Source: Nematostella vectensis
Lineage: Eukaryota > Cnidaria > Anthozoa > Actiniaria > Edwardsiidae
NCBI RefSeq assembly: GCF_932526225.1
Contig: NC_064037.1
Location: forward strand, 8,538,203 to 8,602,202
Length of the DNA: 64,000 bases
Direction of reading: 5' to 3'
Numbering within the stretch: the first letter of the stretch is position 1; every line of letters begins with the position of its first letter. Below are positions 37,201 through 49,200 of this stretch, piece after piece. Under the pieces are notes generated by a model. The model saw only the letters and a program-made list of their open reading frames with translations, was not told the DNA's origin and searched no databases. The position numbers were made by a program, and so were the translations under genes.

Positions 37201-40200
37201 TCAATTTGGAAGAGTTAAATGGTACTGATTTGATTTCAATAGGTCAAGTGACGCGTAAGTGTTCAAGTGTCTCGTCAATTCAAGCTGACTGGGGTTCCGT
37301 AGATTACTCAGGCTGTACGTCACATACGTTTAAGAAGCTACTTCTAGAGGTAGGAATATGTTCCATCTAAAGTAATATTTAGATTAAGGTACTGCCAAAA
37401 AAACGGAGCCTTAAATGAAAACTTATTTCCAAACAAATTCCTGGTGACTTGTGTCTTTGTGCTTTAGGCGGACGCAATCTCATCCGGGTACAAATCGTCT
37501 TTCAACGCCAGTCGTCTTCTCGAGGTGCTCGCCAACTACACTTCGCAGCCGCGGCAAAACGCTGGCATCATTCTTTACGGAGGCGACCTTGATATCACGA
37601 TCAGTATACTATCAAAGCTGTCTGATTACATGGCGATAAACGCCACATTTCTCAACTCCAGTGCAGAACAACAGAACTTCATGGAAGTCGCAAGTAACGT
37701 GTTGGACCCTGAAAACGCACGATCAGTGGTTCAGTTGCAGGGAAACCAGAAAATGGTATGCGGGTCGTCTGTTATCAACATCATAATCATGACCACTACC
37801 AACATTTCTACCACCATGACCATCATCACCCTCCACCACAAAGACCGTGACGATCATCACCCACCACCATCACCATCATCACCCTCCACCACCATGACCA
37901 TCATCACCCTTCACCATCATCACCCTCTACCACCATGGCCATCATCACCCTCCACCACCATGACCACCATCATCACCCTCCACCACCATGACCACCATCA
38001 TCACCCTCCCCCACCATGACCATCATCACCCTTTACCACCATGACCATCATCACCCTCTACTACCATGACCATTATCACCCTCCAGTACCATGACCATCA
38101 TCACCCTCTACCACCATGACCATCTTAACTCTCTACCACCATGACCATTATCACCCTCTACCACCATGACCATCATCACCCTCCACCACCATGACCATCA
38201 TCACCCTCCACCACCATGACCATCATCACCCTCCACCACAATGACCATCATCACCCTCCACCACCATGACCATCATCACCCTCCACCACCATGACCATCT
38301 TCACCCTCTACCACCATGACCATCACCACCCTCTACCACCATGACCATCATCACCATCCATCACTATGACCCTTATCACCCTCCACCACCATAACCATCT
38401 TCACCCTCTACCACCATGATTATCATCACCCTCCACCACCGTGACCATCATCACCCCCCACCACCATGACCACCATCACCCTACACCACCATGACCATCA
38501 TCACCCTCCACCACCATGACCACCATCACCCTACACCACCATGACTATCATCATCACCCTCAACCACCATGACCATCATCACCCTCCACTACCATTATCA
38601 CCCTCCACCACCATGACCATCTTCACCCTCCACCACCATGACCATCTTCACCCTCCACCACCATGACCACCATGACCATCATCACCCTCTACCACCATGA
38701 CCATCATCATCACCCTCCACCACCATGACCATCACCACCCTCCACCCCATTACCATCATAATCACCCTCCACCATGACCATCATCACCCTCCACCACCAT
38801 TACCATCATCACCCTCAACCACCATGAACATCTTCACCCTCCACCACCATGACCATCTTCACCCTCCACCACCATGACCATCTTCACCCTCCACCACCAT
38901 GACCATCTTCACCCTCCACCACCATGACCATCATCACCCTCCACCACCATGACCATCTTCACCCTCCAGCACCATGACCATCATCACCCTCTACCACCAT
39001 GACCATCATCACCCTCCACCACCATGACCACCATCACCCTCCACCACCATGACCATCATCACCCTCCACCACCATGACCATCATCACCCTTCACCACCAT
39101 GACCATCATCACCCTCCACCCCATTACCATCTTCACTCTCTACCACCATGACCATCATCACCCTCCACCACCATGACCATCATCACCCTCCACCCCATTA
39201 CCATCTTCACTCTCTACCACCATGACCATCATCACCCTCTTCCACCATGACCATCATCACCATCCATCACTATGACCCTCATCACCCTCCACCACCATAA
39301 CCATCTTCACCCTCCACCACCATGACCATAATCACCCTCCACCACCATGACCATCATCATCACCCTCCACCACAATGACCATCATCACCCTCCAGCACCA
39401 TGTCCATCATCACCCTCCACCACCATGACCATCATCACCCTTCACCACCATGACCATCATCATCACCCTCTACCACAATGACCATCATCACCCTCCACCA
39501 CCATGACCATCATCATCACCCTCCACCACAATGACCATCATCACCCTTCACCACCATGACCATCATCATCACCCTCCACCACAATGACCATCATCACCCT
39601 CCACCACCATGACCATTATAATCACCCTCCACCATGACCATCATCACCCTCCACCACCATGACCATCATCACCCTCAACCACCATGACCATCATCACCCT
39701 CCACTACCATTATCACCCTCCACCACCATTACCATCATCACCCTTCACCACCATGACCATCATCATCACCCTCCACCACAATGACCATCATCACCCTCCA
39801 GCACCATGTCCATCATCACCCTCCACCACCATGACCATCATCACCCTTCACCACCATGACCATCATCATCACCCTCCACCACAATGACCATCATCACCCT
39901 CCACCACCATGACCATTATAATCACCCTCCACCATGACCATCATCACCCTCCACCACCATGACCATCATCACCCTCCACCACCATGACCATCATCACCCT
40001 CAACCACCATGACCATCATCACCCTCCACTACCATTATCACCCTCCACCACCATTACCATCATCACCCTTCACCACCATGACCATCATCATCACCCTCCA
40101 CCACAATGACCATCATCACCCTCCAGCACCATGTCCATCATCATCACCCTCCACCACAATGACCATCATCACCCTCCAGCACCATGTCCATCATCACCCT

Positions 40201-43200
40201 CCACCACCATGACCATCATCACCCTTCACCACCATGACCATCATCATCACCCTCTACCACAATGACCATCATCACCCTCCACCACCATGACCATCATCAT
40301 CACCCTCCACCACAATGACCATCATCACCCTTCACCACCATGACCATCATCATCACCCTCCACCACAATGACCATCATCACCCTCCACCACCATGACCAT
40401 TATAATCACCCTCCACCATGACCATCATCACCCTCCACCACCATGACCATCATCACCCTCAACCACCATGACCATCATCACCCTCCACTACCATTATCAC
40501 CCTCCACCACCATTACCATCATCACCCTTCACCACCATGACCATCATCATCACCCTCCACCACAATGACCACCATCACCCTCCAGCACCATGTCCATCAT
40601 CACCCTCCACCACCATGACCATCATCACCCTTCACCACCATGACCATCATCATCACCCTCTACCACAATGACCATCATCACCCTCCACCACCATGACCAT
40701 CATCACCTTTCACCACCATGACCATCATCATCACCCTCCAGCACCATGACCATCATCACCTTTCACCACCATGACCATCATCATCACCCTCCAGCACCAT
40801 GACCATCATCACCCTCCCAATATCTCCAACCTCTACCACAATGACCACAATGATCAACTATCTTATAACCAGCTCCACGTCTTGTATCATATGTCATGTA
40901 TCTATGTTATATGCGTCTGTAGGGATCGTCCGGGCTGTGGGGGCGATTGATTCTAACTTGTGACTCGTTCGGGCTCGTGGTTGCTTCACGGATCACACCA
41001 GACACCACCCAAAAAATTTCGACGAGAAATATTGCGGTCGGAGTTAGCAATGTTGCAATAGACAGCAAGGTAAGGTCGCCATTTGCAAAAGGATAACCTC
41101 AACCTAGTCTAGATATACGATGTTTGCATTTTTTTGTCTTAGAAGCTCGCGCTACCGTGGCAACCAAGACACGTTCAATTAATTAATTAATATAGTATAA
41201 TTAACACGTGAGCGTCAGTTTCGATTTGACAAACTTAATGATATAAGGCGGATTCCGTGTAATTCTTGTGGTATTGAAGTTTTTTTTACAAACTTTGCCA
41301 GTCAAGCATCTGCATTGACTAAACGAAGCTATAAAGTTAATCGCGTTGCACTATTTAACGCGCGATTGATATTGTTACGAAAATAAACGTGTCATGTGTT
41401 TTTTTGTAAGGGGAGATATTAGTCGTGCTGTTGGGGGTGTAGGGCTAGGATTATGAAGTGGATCATGTTTGTCAACAGGGTCTTTGTTCGTATAATGCCC
41501 GAATCCTTTCCGAAGGCTCGCGATGCACTACGCGTATTCGACATCTTTGGGCAATCTGTAACCAATGAAACGAACAAAGTCACTGTTGACAAACATCTAA
41601 TAGCGAATTGATGACTCCCACAAAACAAACGCAAATGAGGTGTTGCATAACAAAGTGGTTTATTTTCGTAATAATATTAATCGCGCGGTAAATAGAAACA
41701 CATTCTGCCGTGCTCCCTTGCACTGTTAAGGAGTTACTTTGTACCCATTTCCATCGGCTAATTCAAGCAAGTTACCAAGATATTTTTAGTCTTATATCGT
41801 CAATAACATATCAGACTTCATTCGTAGATTTTAAATTTGAATAAACCGCTGTATTTTCAATAATAAACAATAACAGTAGTGGGTGACTGACATTCTTTAA
41901 TGCTAACATTTGTTTTCTTAAAGGCCTACCAAGATGGCCTGGAGTTCAGCGCAGGGGGAGGTTTTATCCATCTTCCCTCGGAAGTCTTCAACAAAACCAG
42001 CGGAAGTCACGTGGTCAACCTGGTTTACAAGTCACTAAGTGGTGTGATGAGGCTGGCGAGCGCGGCAAATAAGACTGCTAACAGTAGTCAGGGGGTAGGG
42101 GAGGGCCAACCTGTGTCTGCTAATACCACCATTGTGACAAGCGTGGTCGAACCTGAGCCCCCAAAACAACTCAGCGGCAGGGTCAAAATTGTGCTTGAAA
42201 ATAAGAAAGTAAGTTCCATTTCCTTTTTAAAAAACAAAAGGACTTTATGATCCCCATGAATGTATTAATTTGTCTGGTCTCTTAAAGGTGTTTGACCCAG
42301 TCCCTCCCCAGACGTGTGTGTTCTGGAGGCCAGGAAACCCAGACAAATGGCTGACGCGCGGATGTAGACTGGTGACTAGCGAGTCCAACAGCCGGGTGAC
42401 CACGTGTGAATGCGATCACCTGACCGTGTTTGCTGCTCTGCTAGACCCATACGGGGGAAAGGTACGCTGGAGTTTTAAAAAGAACTGTCTTGGTGGTGCA
42501 ATGACATTGGACTCAACTCAAGTTTCTTGTTTGGGATTAAGTTTCGACTTCTAGGAAATCATGTTTAAATCTCTTGATATGTCACTCCTATATTTAATGA
42601 AAACTGAGGGAAAGTTTCGTTGCTTTTCGCGAATTGTTCTGTGAAAAGCGAAAGGGGTAGACATATCAGAACTTTATGATCTTGCCAAAAATCAGTTCTC
42701 ACACAGGAGGACGACACAAGCGCAACAAAAGCAAGAATCGGACAAACTCTATTGGATGCGTAAGAATGTTTTTGCGTACCAATTATCAACGAATGCTGAA
42801 TGTGACAGTAAATATCTTTTAACTGACAGTTCTGAGGTGGCAGGAGCATATCGCAGTCATAAGCGATAAAGACCAGCACAGCTCATGGGAATTTTCCTTG
42901 ATCTCTCATCTTTCAGATCTCGGATGCAGACCAGAAGGCGTTGGAATTGATCTCTACCATCGGTTGCGCGATCTCGCTCTTCGCCATCTTGCTGACTATT
43001 ATCCTAACTGTGGCGTTCTGGCGAAGTGTGCGCAGTCCGCGAGCTATCGTCCTGCTCAACATCTGCCTCGCGGTGGCTGCCGTGTGTATACTTGTGATTG
43101 CCGAGGGTACAGCGCGAAATTCACAGGTACATGAAGAAAGAAAACATTATTTCCTTTCAATGTATCTCACTGTCGTAGAAAGGTTGCAAGACACCAGCAA

Positions 43201-46200
43201 TCTTGCTGCACTATCTCCTCCAACAATTTTCTTTTGCAGTTCTTTAGTAAATCATCTTATCGTCTCATCATCGTAAAAAAGGTTGTAAGGCGCTGGCAAT
43301 GTTGCTGCACTCCATTACTTCAATGCATGCTTGTAAAAATACGTCAGTATGAGTTGATTGAGCGTTTGTGTGCATTGCAAAACAACTCCCTGCAGCTGCA
43401 CCTGGCTAAATGGGACAAATTATATGAGATGATTGAGTCTTAAATAGATTTCAGTTGAACAATATTAATATATATTTGATTTAGTAAAGTATGTTGCTCA
43501 GTAAATGGGGAAGAGGGGCCTTCTTTTTTTTGTCTTCTTTGGGTGAGGGGAGGGGTGGGAGAAAGGGGGAGGGATGGGAGGTTAGAGCTGGAAAAAAAGG
43601 AGAATAAAGTTTTAAATTGAAATGTAATTTACAAGTTAAGAAAAAGTCTAAGGGAAATAATGAATGGAAAACCTTGTAATAATGGAAAAATGTGTAACAA
43701 AAATGTAAAAACAATCATAGAAAATCTCCATGTTATGCAAGGGAGTAAATTCGAACGATTCTTTAGTTAATCCTCTCATAGTCTCACTATCGTAGAAAGG
43801 TTGCAAGGTACTGGAAATGTTGCTGCACTATCTCCTCCGACCATTTTCAGTTGCATGTTATGCAAGGGAGCAGATTTGTACAGTTCTTTAGTTAATCCTC
43901 TTACCGTATCACTATCGTAGAAAGGTTGCAAGGCGCTTGCAATCTTGTTGCACTATTTCCTCCTGGCCGTATTCTGCTGGATGTTGTGCGAGGGAGCTCT
44001 TTTGTACATCATCATTGTAAAGGTGATCGGAGGCAAACCCGAAGAGAAAGTCAAGTATTTCTTGCTCTTCGGATGGGGTAAGATCATAGGAGATAAAGCT
44101 ATAGAATTTCGTTCTTTTGCTGTAGATTAATATGGACGTGTGGCTAGGGGCCAAGAAGCAGGATCAATATTGGACACGTAGGCTTCTGTTTTACCTATAC
44201 TATATAAAACATTTTTCTCGGATTCTTGGTTTTACGAATATGCATCAGGTAGCTGGGATGGACATTTCCCCTTAGTTTTTATGGGACTCATTTTTGGTTC
44301 AAATGTACTTCAGATATAAGTCATCACCGGCGCTTCGGTCAGTGTATACTCTTGGGAATTCCTGTGTTACTGCAGTTGAGAGCCTTGTAACCATAATCTA
44401 AAGTAAAAAGTGATTGAAGACCTATCGGCAAGCGAGTCCATTTTCTATTCTCAAGCAAAATGTTAAAGCAGATGTTCAGTAAAGTTATCGCAACCATTAT
44501 GTTTTTTCCCTTTCCAGGATTCCCTGCGATAATTGTCGCTATTTCACTGGGTGCGACCCAGACTAAAGGGTACGGTTACCACGGCGCCCAAACCGCTTGC
44601 TGGCTTTCGGTGGATAACGGGCTCATTTGGGCATTTGTTGCGCCAGCCCTTGTGGTTTTGATGGTAAGATTCGAATGTGAGAGCATATGTGTTAAGAAAA
44701 GATTAATAAACAATTTAGATATATTCCATTACTTTGTTGCGTACATTGTCTTTACTTACGGACATCGCGAGATATTATTAAATACGATTCACATGTGACC
44801 AATAGGTTAAATCCAAATAGGTGTAATTTAGTAAGGTTCTACTGGCTAGAGTCCTTAGAGGTCTTTTAGTTCCTCCAATACCGGTTGATGAAGTGAGCTA
44901 AGAGACACATTGTAAAATTGTAAAAAAAAATTAAGCCGGATTGCCTTATTCAAGGAGACGAGGTATTCACAGACCCCGATGTAGAGAGACAGTCTCTTTT
45001 ACACCCTAAAAACCTGTCCCTGGATGAAAGCCTTCAACTTGAGTAGCGTAGCTCAAGCGACTGAATATAGTGTCACTTTCTAAATATATCACGGGATTAC
45101 TCTAGATCAACATTATCGTCTTCGTTCTGGTGTTGCGTCAAACAATGGGAACACGTCATGTCCAGAACAAGTCACGTGATGAGAAGCTTCGCGTGGCTGT
45201 CAAGGCAACCGCCGTCATCCTTCCCTTACTGGGGATCACGTGGTTATTCGGTCTGTTGGCCTTCAGCGCGGAGACGGTCGCCTTCAAGTACATCTTCGCC
45301 ATCTTAAACTCGTTGCAGGGGCTGATGATCTTTATCTTCCACTGCGTCCTCAATAAACAGGTGAGTCACCGCGTGGAAAGTGTTATTCATTATCTTTATC
45401 CTAAACTGCGTCCTCAATAAACAGGTGAGTCACCGCGTGTAAAGTGTTATTCATTATCTTTATCCTAAACTGCGTCCTCAATAAACAGGTGAGTCACCGC
45501 GTGTAAAGTGTTATTCATTATCTTTATCCTAAACTGCGTACTCAATAAACAGGTGAGTCACCGCGTGGAAAGTGTTATTCATTATCTTTATCCTACACAG
45601 CGATCTCAATAAACAGGTGAGTCACCGCGTGGAAAGTGTTATTCATTATCTTTATCCTAAACTGCGTCCTCAATAAACAGGTGAGTCACCGCGTGTAAAG
45701 TGTTATTCATTATCTTTATCCTAAACTGCGTCCTCAATAAACAGGTGAGTCACCGCGTGTAAAGTTTTATTCATTATCTTTATCCTAAACTGCGTCCTCA
45801 ATAAACAGGTGAGTCACCGCGTGGAAAGTGTTATTCATTATCTTTATCCTACACTGCGTCCTCAATAAACAGGCGAGCAAATTGCATGACGTGAAATGTG
45901 TTATGCGAGGGTAATTGAACGGAGTTCGATTTTAAACTAGTCACAGGCAAAACCGGAAACCTTTTAGATTCCTTTCTTTATTTTTACAGATACAAGACGC
46001 TGTGAAAAGGCGGTACCAACAATTGTCCATTTCTGACTCATCCATCGGAAATACGAAATCCAGGTCTCAAGACAAAATAGTCAAGATTGACAGCCGCCCA
46101 TTAGGTATGAGTAGCTTGCCAAAACTAACAAATAATAAATATAGGGACGAGACCTTACTGGGGGAAGAGGTGGCGAAAAATGTTTATTGTACCAGGGATA

Positions 46201-49200
46201 ATGATCACCTGTCACGGTTAATCTATGTTCCAGGGCCCAAGACAAAAACGAAGAACGAATATGAGATGGCACCAACAGACTCGTCAACAACTCTACCCAT
46301 TAGCAATAAAGTTCAATCCCGCACAGGGGCATCTACTGTCTCCAACGATGACGTCTGTGTCCATTTATCTCAAGATGATTTCCGTAAGGAGACTGACGCT
46401 TGACGGGATGACTCGCGTATACCACGCGCTTGCTTTACACATTCTATGTAAGCAACGTAAGACGATAACCGTAAGGAGACTGACGCTTGACGGGATGACT
46501 CGCGTATACCACGCGCTAGCTTTACACACTCTATGTAAGCAACGTAAGACGATACCCGTAAGGAGACTGACGCTTGACGGGATGACCCGCGTATACCACG
46601 CGCTAGCTTTACACATTCTATGTAAGCAACGTATGACGATACCCGTAAGGAGACTGACGCTTGACGGGATGACACGCGTATACCACGTGCTAGCTTTACA
46701 CATTCTATGTAAGCAACGTATGACGATACCCGTAAGGAAACTGACGCTTGAAGGGATGACTCGCGTATACCACGCGCTTGCTTTACACATTCTATGTAAG
46801 CAACGTAAGACGATATCCGTAAGGAGACTGACGCTTGACGGGATGACTCGTGTATACCACGCGCTTGCTTTACACACTCTATGTAAGCAACGTAAGACGA
46901 TACCCGTAGACTGACGCTTGACAAGAAGACCCGCGTATATCCGGCGCTTGCTTTACACATTCTATGTAAGCAACGTAAGACGATATCCGTAAGGAGACTG
47001 ACGCTTGACGGGATGACCCGCATATACCACGCGCTTGCTTTACACATTCTATGTAACCAACGTAAGACGATATTCGTAAGGAGACTGACGCTTAACCGGA
47101 TGACCCGCGTATACCACGCGCTAGCTTTACACATTCTATGAAAGCAACGTAAGACGATACCCGTAAGGAGACTGACGCTTGACGGGATGACCCGCGTATA
47201 CCACTCGCTTGCTTTACACATTCTATGTAAGCAACGTAAGACTATACCGGTAGACTGACGCTTGAAGGGATGACTCGCGTATATCCCGCGCTAGCTTTAC
47301 ACATTCAATGTAAGCAACGTAAGACGATACCTGTAAGCAAACTGATGCTTGACGGGATAACCCGCGTATACCACGCGCTTACTTTACACATTCTATGTAA
47401 GCAACGTATGACGATACCCGTAAGGAGACTGACGCTTGACGGGATGACCCGCGTATACCACGCGCTAGCTTTACACATTCTATGTAAGCAACGTAAGACG
47501 ATACCTGTAAGGAGACTGACGCTTGACGGGATGACCCGCGTATACCACGCGCTAGCTTTACGCATTCTATGTAAGCAACGTAAGACGATATCCGTAAGGA
47601 GACTGACGCTTGACGGGATGACCCGCGTATACCACGCGCTAGCTTTACACATTCTATGTAACCAACGTAAGACGATATTCGTAAGGAGACTGACGCTTAA
47701 CCGGATGACCCGCGTATACCACGCGCTAGCTTTACACATTCTATGAAAGCAACGTAAGACGATACCCGTAAGGAGACTGACGCTTGACGGGATGACCCGC
47801 GTATACCACTCGCTTGCTTTACACATTCTATGTAAGCAACGTAAGAATATACCGGTAGACTGACGCTTGAAGGGATGACTCGCGTATATCCCGCGTTAGC
47901 TTTACACGTTCAATGTAAGCAACGTAAGACGATACCTGTAAGGAAACTGATGCTTGACGGGATAACCCGCGTATACCACGCGCTTACTTTACACATTCTA
48001 TGTAAGCAACGTATGACGATACCCGTAAGGAGACTGACGCTTGACGGGATGACCCGCGTATACCACGCGCTAGCTTTACACATTCTATGTAAGCAACGTA
48101 AGACGATACCTGTAAGGAGACTGACGCTTGACGGGATGACCCGCGTATACCACGCGCTAGCTTTACACATTCTATGTAAGCAACGTAAGACGATATCCGT
48201 AAGGAGACTGACGCTTGACGGGATGACCCGCGTATACCACGCGCTAGCTTTACACATTCTATGTAAGCAACGTAAGACGATACCTGTAAGGAAACTGATG
48301 CTTGACGGGATAACCCGCGTATACCACGCGCTTACTTTACACATTCTATGTAAGCAACGTATGACGATACCCGTAAGGAGACTGACGATTGACGGGATGA
48401 CCCGCGTATACCACGCGCTAGCTTTACACATTCTATGTAAGCAACGTAAGACGATACCTGTAAGGAGACTGACGCTTGACGGGATGACCCGCGTATACCA
48501 CGCGCTAGCTTTACACATTCTATGTAAGCAACGTAAGACGATATCCGTAAGGAGACTGACGCTTGACGGGATGACCCGCGTATACCACGCGCTAGCTTTA
48601 CACATTCTATGTAAGCAACGTAAGACGATATCCGTAAGGAGACTGACGCTTGACCCGCGTATACCACGCGCTTGCTTTACACACTATGTAAGCAACGTAT
48701 GACGATAACCGTAGACTGTCGCTTGACGGGATGACCCACGTATACCACGCGCTTGCTTTACACATTCTATGTAAGCAACGTATGACGATATCCGTAAGGA
48801 AACTGACGCTTAACGGGATGACCTGCGTATACCACGCGCTAGCTTTACACATTCTATGTAAGCAACGTATGACGATACCCGTAAGGAGACTGACGCTTGA
48901 CGGGATGACACGCGTATACCACGTGCTAGCTTTACACATTCTATGTAAGCAACGTATGACGATACCCGTAAGGAGACTGACGCTTGACGGGATGACACGC
49001 GTATACCACGTGCTAGCTTTACACATTCTATGTAAGCAACGTATGACGATACCCGTAAGGAAACTGACGCTTAACGGGATGACCCGCGTATACCACGCGC
49101 TAGCTTTACACATTCTATGTAAGCAACGTAAGACGATATCCGTAAGGAGACTGACGCTTGACGGGATGACCCGCGTATACCACGCGCTTGCTTTACACAT

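Noticed and set aside
35876-37204. Several overlapping open frames of 300-440 codons on both strands
   Set aside because: They are frames through an 18-bp stop-free tandem repeat (for example endless CIEREG or APLPFY units). The region is the intron between the two HormR exons.
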